Assembly (NCBI GenBank): GCA_003477045.1
Contig: DMTS01000041.1
Span: forward strand, 426 to 5,583
Length of the DNA: 5,158 nucleotides
Direction: 5' to 3'
From: Candidatus Delongbacteria bacterium
GTDB taxonomy: Bacteria; UBA4055
A model generated the notes under the pieces. That model had not been told where the DNA came from. It worked only from the letters and a program-made list of their open reading frames with translations, and did not search any database. Shown in pieces: positions 1-5,158 of this stretch. Numbering within the stretch: position 1 is the stretch's first letter; each line of letters starts with the position of its first letter. The translations under genes were made by a program, and so were the position numbers.

Positions 1-828
1 ATGACTGACTCTGAAGGAGAAATGCATTTCAGAGGAGGCCGTGCAGGTGATGTTAATTATCAGATTGACGGAATTTCTGTAGGCGACCCAACCGGAGCTA
101 AATCAGATCCTGTTGAAATTAATTTTTCTAATGTGAATCCAAATGAAAGGTATTCGGCAAAACCTAAGCAGAAAACTGCGGCAGTCTCCGGTTATACCTC
201 ATCCAGCGTAAAATATTCCAGCCAGAATTCCGTTTTCGATCTGCCCGGCAATTATTCGATAAAATCAGGGGAAGAAATTAAAGTAAACATCATCAAGGAC
301 GACTTTCTGTCAAAAAGTTCTTTGATCGCCATTCCGAATATTTCAAACAGACTTTATTCGAGTGAAGTTTATGTAAACAATACCGGACTTTCGTTTCCCC
401 AGGGTCAATTCAATATTTTTCTTGATGACTCTTATGTAGGCCAGTTGAACCAGAACAATATAAATCCCGGAGACTCGCTATCGGTTTCTTTCGGGGAATC
501 AAGATCCGTGAAAATGAAAAGATTTGTGCGCGAAACGAAATCTGTTTCGAACAATTTGTTATCGGAAGATATTAAAACAACCAGAATCCTGATTGAGACC
601 GAATTTACAAATGTTGATGACCGCACAAGAACGATATTTCTCAAAGATCCCTTGCCTTACAGCGACTACAAAGATATAAAAATAGAGCTGCTTGAGCCGG
701 AAAAATGGAATACTTCCGTTAAATATTTCGTAAGCGCAAAATTCGATCTTAAAAAAGGTGAGAAAAAGAAGTTTGTGCTGGAATACGAGATAAAATATCC
801 CAAAACCATGAATGATATTGTTTTTTAA
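1..828 (+). CDS. DUF4139 (MuiA-like) protein with plug-like insert, C-terminal part, 5' truncated
   Basis: This is the C-terminal 275 residues of a larger exported protein of the DUF4139 family ('mucoidy inhibitor MuiA family'). The biochemical role of the family is not established. Residues about 5-30 resemble the plug signature of TonB-dependent receptors (RGGRAGDVNYQIDGISVGDP). A Ser/Lys-rich linker follows at about 31-76. Residues about 77-268 form the C-terminal half of DUF4139: an F-D-LPGNYSIKSG strand, the core GQFNIFLDDSYVG (135-147), PGDSLSVSFG (156-165), a Lys/Arg-rich stretch, and the terminal YEIKYPK (262-268). The frame is open from base 1. The ATG there is probably an internal methionine, because no ribosome site can be seen, there is no signal peptide, and the N-terminal DUF4140, coiled-coil and GEDW-containing parts of the family are absent. 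The stop TAA lies 19 nt before the next gene, a paralogue that shares the same C-terminal blocks. A genuinely short protein starting at base 1 cannot be excluded. Confidence 0.85.
   Translation: MTDSEGEMHFRGGRAGDVNYQIDGISVGDPTGAKSDPVEINFSNVNPNERYSAKPKQKTAAVSGYTSSSVKYSSQNSVFDLPGNYSIKSGEEIKVNIIKDDFLSKSSLIAIPNISNRLYSSEVYVNNTGLSFPQGQFNIFLDDSYVGQLNQNNINPGDSLSVSFGESRSVKMKRFVRETKSVSNNLLSEDIKTTRILIETEFTNVDDRTRTIFLKDPLPYSDYKDIKIELLEPEKWNTSVKYFVSAKFDLKKGEKKKFVLEYEIKYPKTMNDIVF
13..90 (+). other. TonB-receptor plug-like motif inside the DUF4139 protein
   Basis: Residues 5-30 read EGEMHFRGGRAGDVNYQIDG followed by ISVGDP. In TonB-dependent receptors of the FCB group, a similar segment (E-hydrophobic-RGGR, then a hydrophobic/aromatic residue, then DG and a short xDP turn) sits in the plug domain, usually after a carboxypeptidase-regulatory-like domain. 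Here it is followed by DUF4139 rather than a 22-strand barrel. In DUF4139 proteins of this bacterial group an insert, often a carboxypeptidase-regulatory-like domain, is known between the two halves of the family domain, and this motif lies where such an insert would end. Resemblance to the plug is read by eye. Any role in contacting a TonB-type partner is inference. Confidence 0.6.
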
Positions 829-835
829 AAACTCC

Positions 836-839
836 GGAG
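836..839 (+). promoter_or_regulatory. Ribosome binding site of the second DUF4139 gene
   Basis: GGAG (within CCGGAGA) lies 8 nt before the ATG at 848, a normal Shine-Dalgarno distance. It supports that start, which is also followed directly by a good signal peptide. The site lies in the 19-nt gap after the upstream stop, leaving little room for a separate promoter or terminator. Confidence 0.7.
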
Positions 840-847
840 ACTAGAAA

Positions 848-2416
848 ATGAAAATAAATAGTTTAAGATTAACATTAACTGCGCTGGTTTTGACAACAGC
901 CGTTTTATGTTCGGCAGCAGCTGAAGGAATCGAGTCAAAAATCAAAAATGTAAAAGTATTTCATTCAGGCGCAGTTATCGAAAGAGAAGCTGAGATCAAT
1001 GTACAGAAAGGAATATCAACTATCAAATTTACAGGGTTACCGGCGATCCTGGACAAAAAATCAATTATTATCACCAGAAAAGAAAATACCGGCTCTATGG
1101 TGCTGGATTATAATTTTATTCCGGAAGAAAGAAAAGACCTGAAAGAAATAAGAATAGAGAAGGAAACAGCCAAAGCTGAAAAACTGATACGGTCTATTCA
1201 GGAGAAAATTAAGATACATACTGAAAGAACGGATTTTTATGAAGGCTTGAAAAAAGGGATCAATTCAGGCGTATCGAAAGTTTACAATACTTCCGTGAAC
1301 AGCGAAACCGGTCAGATCGAGGATCTGATCTTTAAAGGAGTCTTGGAAGAGAAGATTAAGCTAAATATATATGCCGATTCATTGAAGCAATTAAATTCAG
1401 AGCTTGAGAAACTAAAGGCCGAATCAGATTCCATAAAATACATTCCGCTACAGACCTTATCTGTCAACATTGAAAGCAAAGAACCGGTAGAAAACACCTT
1501 CGTAATAAAATATTTTATATCCAATGCGGGATGGTATCCTTTTTACAACATGAATATACTTTCGAAGTCCGAAAAGTCAAAGCTGGATATACTTGCAACC
1601 GTCTATCAGGAAACCGGAGAAGATTGGAATGATGTAAAGATCACCGTTTCGACTGAAAAACCCGCAAGCATACAGACAATTCCAAATCTGAACGGAATTT
1701 ATCTCAACAAAGGCTCAAATTATAAATTAGGCACTGGCACATACAGAGAGCTGACTGAAAACAAAAAGGAAAATGTAAGAGAATTCCGCATAGACGAATT
1801 GGATGTTACCGACATAAAGACAGACTTTGAACTGAAAAACACATTTACTCTAAAAAGCGGGCAGCGTAGTCTCAAAGCTAAAATGGACGACATTATGCTG
1901 AAAACCCGATACCGGGATATAATATTCCTGAATAAAAACTCTGAAGTCAATCATGAAGCTTATATCAAAAACAGTGCGGCACGAACTATCATGAAAGGAA
2001 ACATCAACCTCTTTCTTGATGATGAATTCAAAGGTAAAGAAAAGCTAAACGACCTAAGGCCGGACGATTCTCTTAAATTCTCTCTCGGAAGCGATAAAAG
2101 TATAAGCGTAGTTATTGAATTGCTGGATGATAAAACCGAGGATCAGAGTTTGTTCGGAAATACGGCGGTGAGAAAAATATCGTACGAATACAGACTGAAA
2201 AATAACGGAAGAAATAAGAGAAAGATAGCTCTTGAAAATTTCATACCGTACGCTATGAACGAAAAAGTTAAAATCAAAATACTCGAAGGCAAATGGAACC
2301 ACAATCCGCTTAACGGTAAAATTGAGGCCGAAATAGAAATGAACCCGGGCGTAGAGATCAAACTGCCCATGAAGTACAGTATCGAATATCCTAAGGATGA
2401 AAACTACATAAGGTAA
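848..2416 (+). CDS. Exported DUF4140/DUF4139 protein (mucoidy inhibitor MuiA family)
   Basis: This is a complete 522-aa member of the DUF4140-DUF4139 family, of typical length. It has a signal peptide at 1-25 (charged start, hydrophobic stretch TLTALVLTTAVLCSAAA, probable cleavage after AAA before Glu26), so it is expected in the periplasm or outer envelope. DUF4140 follows at about 31-125 (VKVFHSGAVIEREAEI). Residues about 95-125 and 165-192 are rich in Lys, Glu and Leu and look like a helical hairpin or coiled coil. DUF4139 begins near 205, with the family hallmarks YFISNAGWYPFYNM (222-235) and YQETGEDWNDVKITVST (253-269). Its second half has GNINLFLDDEF (384-394), DDSLKFSLGSDKS (406-418) and the closing YSIEYP (510-515). 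Between the halves there is only a short linker (about 272-325), with no plug-like insert. No catalytic motif is visible. The gene sits between its upstream paralogue and a large propeller gene, probably in one operon. The family name comes from a mucoidy phenotype and should not be taken as a proven function here. Confidence 0.92.
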   Translation: MKINSLRLTLTALVLTTAVLCSAAAEGIESKIKNVKVFHSGAVIEREAEINVQKGISTIKFTGLPAILDKKSIIITRKENTGSMVLDYNFIPEERKDLKEIRIEKETAKAEKLIRSIQEKIKIHTERTDFYEGLKKGINSGVSKVYNTSVNSETGQIEDLIFKGVLEEKIKLNIYADSLKQLNSELEKLKAESDSIKYIPLQTLSVNIESKEPVENTFVIKYFISNAGWYPFYNMNILSKSEKSKLDILATVYQETGEDWNDVKITVSTEKPASIQTIPNLNGIYLNKGSNYKLGTGTYRELTENKKENVREFRIDELDVTDIKTDFELKNTFTLKSGQRSLKAKMDDIMLKTRYRDIIFLNKNSEVNHEAYIKNSAARTIMKGNINLFLDDEFKGKEKLNDLRPDDSLKFSLGSDKSISVVIELLDDKTEDQSLFGNTAVRKISYEYRLKNNGRNKRKIALENFIPYAMNEKVKIKILEGKWNHNPLNGKIEAEIEMNPGVEIKLPMKYSIEYPKDENYIR

Positions 2417-2421
2417 AAAAG

Positions 2422-2428
2422 GGTGATC
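2422..2428 (+). promoter_or_regulatory. Extended Shine-Dalgarno-like site directly abutting the start codon
   Basis: GGTGATC immediately precedes the ATG at 2429 and is preceded by an A-run. These seven bases match the downstream part of the usual complement of the 16S rRNA 3' end (AAGGAGGTGATC), while the GGAGG core itself is only partly present. In that register the distance to the ATG is normal. It favours ATG 2429 over the in-frame GTG at 2423, which would lie inside the site. Confidence 0.5.
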
Positions 2429-5158
2429 ATGATAAAACAGACATTTTTAATATTGAGCTTACTCGTATCAATTAGCTTTATGAGCTGTCTTTACGCGCTT
2501 GATCTTTCAACCCCCGAAAAAACGACTAAGCTTCTTGTCAAAGCTATTCAGGAAAAGGATTATTCGCTTTGGTTCAAATGCATGAGCAGTTCGGATAAAC
2601 TGATGAACAAAGAAATGATCAATTCTAAACATCACAACTGCCCTGACAGTATAAAAAATAAAGAAGAATATCTTATGGGCAATTTGATTCAAATTATAGG
2701 TCAGTTCGAAGATAATGATAAAGGTAAAATATCGCCTTACGATCTGTTTTATATCAAGAGTGTTTATACTTGGGATGATAAATATGCTGAAGTACTTCTG
2801 TTTCTACCATTGGACATAAGAGGCAGTGTCACTCCCCCGGTAAAATTTTGCTTTATAAAAGAAAAAAGAGAGTGGAAGATGCTGTACATGCTCAGCTTCT
2901 GCAATTTTTTGAACAATAGTTCAGACATCGGATATTCCAACGAAAAAAGCGAACTTGTTGATTCATACCTGAAGTTATTTGAAAATTTTGAAATTGACAG
3001 AGAGAATACAGACAAGGCTGTAAAAAAAGATTACAAAATGGATAACAAACTGTCGGCAAAATATAACGATTACTGGGCTTTAAAACAGGATGATATGTTT
3101 TTATTTGTCTGGTCATTGACCGGCGATGAGAAAGCAGATGAGATCCTTAAAACTAAGCCACTGCCGATGGGCGAAGAAGAGATCGGAATGTTCAAAAAAT
3201 TGATCTCGTTTGAAATACCTAAGGAAGGAAAAAGATTTGAAAGAACAAAGTCAAATGAAGCTAAATTAATGTATTCGTACATTAAAAATTTCAGCTTCAG
3301 AACACCGGTAGCATATAAGAACTATATCAAAATGTATCCGGATAATCTTGAGCTTGTAAACAAAGCCAGATTTGATATGACTTATCTGTACCTTGAATTC
3401 ACAAATTACACTGAAGCTGAAAAGGAATTATCTTTGATAATAGCTTCACCCGACACTTCAAGAACTAAAATCGAAGCTAAAGTAAGACTGGCAAGGCTTT
3501 ATTGGGACGAACTCGGAAATAAAGAAGCCGCGCAGAAATTATGGAAAGAGCTTGACGCCATTGGTAAGCTACCCGAAAATACTCAATATGACAAAAACTT
3601 TCCTATCGTACCTAAGCAAATAATTAAAAGCGAAGTTACCAAATTCAGACAGGGCTTTCATGATTTATTATTAGATGACAAAGGTAATTTATTAATTATG
3701 GGATATTATGAGGAAGGAAAAAAACTAATTGCCAAGATTGATAAATATGATAATAAAGGTGATTTTATCAAAAATGTACTTAAGCAAGAATCTGCACCAT
3801 ATTCTTCAAATTTCTTTATGCACGATAATAAATACTATTTAGAAAATACAGGCAAATTATTTGTCGTAGAAAATAATGAATTCACTAAAGTATTAATTGA
3901 CAGGAAAGATTCTATCCTGACAGAAATTTATCCGTCAGTAACAGACAGAGCCGGTGTACCTGCAAAGGATTATTGCATAGATAAAGAAAATTTCTTCGCA
4001 TTAGATTATAATGAGATAAGAGTTTATAATTTCATTACAGGCAAATTGCTTTACACTTTGCCTATATATGAAAAAGAAACTTCTGATTCTTACTATAAAA
4101 TATATAACTTCACCGATAAGATAATCTTCAACCAGCCTACACATGGAAAAGTAAAATTTTTCAAGAAAGAAAGTACTGAAATAAAGGAACTTCAGATACC
4201 GCCGATTTCTGAAAACGCTATTGAATCGATTGATAACATTTACTGTGATTTAAAAAGCAATCTGTATATAGTTGACAGATCAAATAAAAGGATCTTAAAA
4301 TATGATAAAAACTGGAAATTTATCAGAGCCTACCATAATAGCAGAATAACTGATCCTACAAAACTGGCCGTTGATGAAAATGAAAACCTGTATGTGGTAG
4401 GATACGGTTTTGACGGTGGTACTGATCTTGTGATATTGGATAAAAATAATCAATACATTCGCACAATAGATATAGATACACATGCGCTTCCAAACATAAG
4501 CAACGGCAATATCCTTGATGTTGAAGTTCTAAATGATAAAATTGTAATTCAGGTTGATAAGTGTGCTGCAATATATGATATGAACGGTAAAAAATTAAAT
4601 CATTACAGTTTTGAAGAAAATGATTTAGAGATAATTCATAATATGGATAAAGAAGTTTTTGTTCTCGGTGACTGTCAGGTCTTTATAATTGAAAATGATA
4701 AATTTTCAAAACTGTATGATGTTGATAAAATAACATTTATGCTGTCCTATTACATTGATAAAGAACGCAATTATTTCATGTGCGGCTATGACATCAAAAC
4801 ATACAACCTGAATGATAAAGCGGGAAATAAAGAGGTAAAAACTATTAAATACGATAAAAACCATTTAAATGCAGGAGTCGTTTTTAAAGATCCTGATTCA
4901 AATTATGTAGTATTGGACGCAAATTCAAGGGAAGTGCTAAAAATCAATAAAGAGGGTAGAGTTGTAAATTCTATATCCCGTTCGGAGAATGCAAGAAAGA
5001 AGTGTACGCCTACCTGTATTGCTGAGGATAAAGAGAAAAACATCTATGTTTTTGACAGAGCAAATAAGACTTTAATGAAATTCACACCGGAAGGTGAATT
5101 CGTTCGGGAATACAAATTCGCCAGCTTCTACGAAACTATTCAGATTGACAAAGACAAC
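2429..5158 (+). CDS. Large exported protein: NTF2-like region, TPR-like repeats, NHL-like beta-propeller (3' truncated)
   Basis: The frame is open for 910 codons to the window end, without a stop. The ATG follows the upstream stop by 12 nt. Residues 1-23 are a signal peptide (MIKQTFLILSLLVSISFMSC...), with likely cleavage after LYA (21-23). Cys20 is a weak alternative lipidation site. Residues about 27-155 resemble NTF2-like/DUF4878-type domains: STPEKTTKLLVKAIQEKDYSLWF at the start and a closing strand around KEKREWKMLYML (Trp149). Residues about 295-378 are helical and TPR-like (AYKNYIKMYPDN, then YTEAEKELSLII, then EAKVRLARLYWDELGNKEAA). From about 405 to the end there are propeller-type repeats of the form 'D..gNlYvvD..n.rIlkyD..g.fir'. 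Clear units lie at 407-440, 601-633, 643-675 and 863-895, and a new one (IQIDKDN) starts at the edge. Ten or more Cys are scattered through the chain, including a CTPTC pair (859/863). No enzymatic site is seen, so a binding or scaffold role outside the cytoplasm is an inference. The specific family is not recognised. Confidence 0.85.
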   Translation, partial: MIKQTFLILSLLVSISFMSCLYALDLSTPEKTTKLLVKAIQEKDYSLWFKCMSSSDKLMNKEMINSKHHNCPDSIKNKEEYLMGNLIQIIGQFEDNDKGKISPYDLFYIKSVYTWDDKYAEVLLFLPLDIRGSVTPPVKFCFIKEKREWKMLYMLSFCNFLNNSSDIGYSNEKSELVDSYLKLFENFEIDRENTDKAVKKDYKMDNKLSAKYNDYWALKQDDMFLFVWSLTGDEKADEILKTKPLPMGEEEIGMFKKLISFEIPKEGKRFERTKSNEAKLMYSYIKNFSFRTPVAYKNYIKMYPDNLELVNKARFDMTYLYLEFTNYTEAEKELSLIIASPDTSRTKIEAKVRLARLYWDELGNKEAAQKLWKELDAIGKLPENTQYDKNFPIVPKQIIKSEVTKFRQGFHDLLLDDKGNLLIMGYYEEGKKLIAKIDKYDNKGDFIKNVLKQESAPYSSNFFMHDNKYYLENTGKLFVVENNEFTKVLIDRKDSILTEIYPSVTDRAGVPAKDYCIDKENFFALDYNEIRVYNFITGKLLYTLPIYEKETSDSYYKIYNFTDKIIFNQPTHGKVKFFKKESTEIKELQIPPISENAIESIDNIYCDLKSNLYIVDRSNKRILKYDKNWKFIRAYHNSRITDPTKLAVDENENLYVVGYGFDGGTDLVILDKNNQYIRTIDIDTHALPNISNGNILDVEVLNDKIVIQVDKCAAIYDMNGKKLNHYSFEENDLEIIHNMDKEVFVLGDCQVFIIENDKFSKLYDVDKITFMLSYYIDKERNYFMCGYDIKTYNLNDKAGNKEVKTIKYDKNHLNAGVVFKDPDSNYVVLDANSREVLKINKEGRVVNSISRSENARKKCTPTCIAEDKEKNIYVFDRANKTLMKFTPEGEFVREYKFASFYETIQIDKDN
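3661..3900 (+). other. AT-rich segment at the start of the propeller section
   Basis: A hand count gives 57 G+C in these 240 bases (about 24%), against 92 in the preceding 240 bases (about 38%). The fall coincides with the change from the TPR-like part to the propeller part of the same open frame. The reading frame is unbroken, and codons shift to AAT, AAA, GAT and TTA. This may mark a module joined from another source, or only reflect the Asp/Asn/Lys-rich propeller loops. Confidence 0.45.

Noticed and set aside
1..3. ATG at base 1 as the true start of the first gene
   Set aside because: It coincides with the window edge, no ribosome site can be seen, there is no signal peptide, and the protein would begin inside a plug-like motif with the first half of its family domain missing.
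432..644. Minus-strand open frame of 70 codons
   Set aside because: It lies wholly inside the first DUF4139 gene and its translation resembles no family I recognise. It is best read as a shadow of the coding strand; the same holds for the other minus-strand frames at 1312-2370, 2507-3282 and 4295-4571.
829..847. Terminator or promoter between the two DUF4139 genes
   Set aside because: The 19-nt gap contains no inverted repeat with a T-run and is too short for a -35/-10 pair; only a ribosome site is supported.
2423..2428. GTG at 2423 as an alternative start of the propeller gene
   Set aside because: It is in frame, only two codons upstream of the ATG, but it lies inside the likely ribosome-binding stretch and only 6 nt after the preceding stop codon, with no Shine-Dalgarno site of its own.
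3745..3770. EF-hand-like calcium loop in the Asp/Asn/Gly-rich stretch around KIDKYDNKGDF
   Set aside because: The spacing of acidic residues does not give a full DxDxDG loop with a glutamate at position 12. The pattern fits the turn between strands of an NHL-type propeller repeat better.
1..5158. CRISPR array, tRNA or rRNA gene, insertion sequence or nucleotide repeat array
   Set aside because: The coding frames fill almost the whole window, and I saw no regularly spaced direct repeats, cloverleaf sequence, transposase or terminal inverted repeats. The propeller repeats are visible only at the protein level.

Overview
The window holds three genes, all on the + strand and tightly packed (gaps of 19 and 12 nt), so they probably form one transcription unit. 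No promoter or terminator is visible. The outer two genes run off the window edges, and nothing is encoded convincingly on the - strand. The DNA is AT-rich, with AGA as the common arginine codon and many AAA, GAT and ATA codons. The first gene carries a TonB-plug-like motif, which points to a Gram-negative bacterium with an outer membrane. The domain types (DUF4139 proteins with an inserted plug-like segment, long periplasmic NHL-type propellers) resemble those of the Fibrobacterota-Chlorobiota-Bacteroidota (FCB) group. Both complete start sites show Shine-Dalgarno-like pairing, which is uncommon in core Bacteroidota. A lesser-known FCB lineage such as Cloacimonadota or Delongbacteria therefore seems more likely, but this is inference and the taxon cannot be fixed from the window.

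Layout: (1) 1-828 is the C-terminal part of a DUF4139 ('mucoidy inhibitor MuiA-like') protein. Its first 30 residues look like the plug signature of a TonB-dependent receptor. (2) 848-2416 is a complete second DUF4140/DUF4139 protein of 522 aa with a signal peptide. It is a diverged paralogue of the first and lacks the plug-like insert. (3) 2429 to the window end is an open gene of at least 910 codons. It encodes an exported protein with an NTF2-like N-terminal region, a short TPR-like helical section and a long NHL-like beta-propeller section that is still continuing at the edge.

How they may work together: all three products are probably exported to the periplasm or the outer-membrane face. 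The two DUF4139 proteins may act as a pair (one with the plug-like insert, one without). The third looks like a multi-repeat scaffold or binding protein. No enzyme active site is recognisable in any of them, and DUF4139 proteins have no firmly established biochemical activity, so the shared function is unknown. The points most worth following up are the plug motif in a protein that has no receptor barrel after it, the asymmetric tandem DUF4139 pair, and the unusual three-part third protein.
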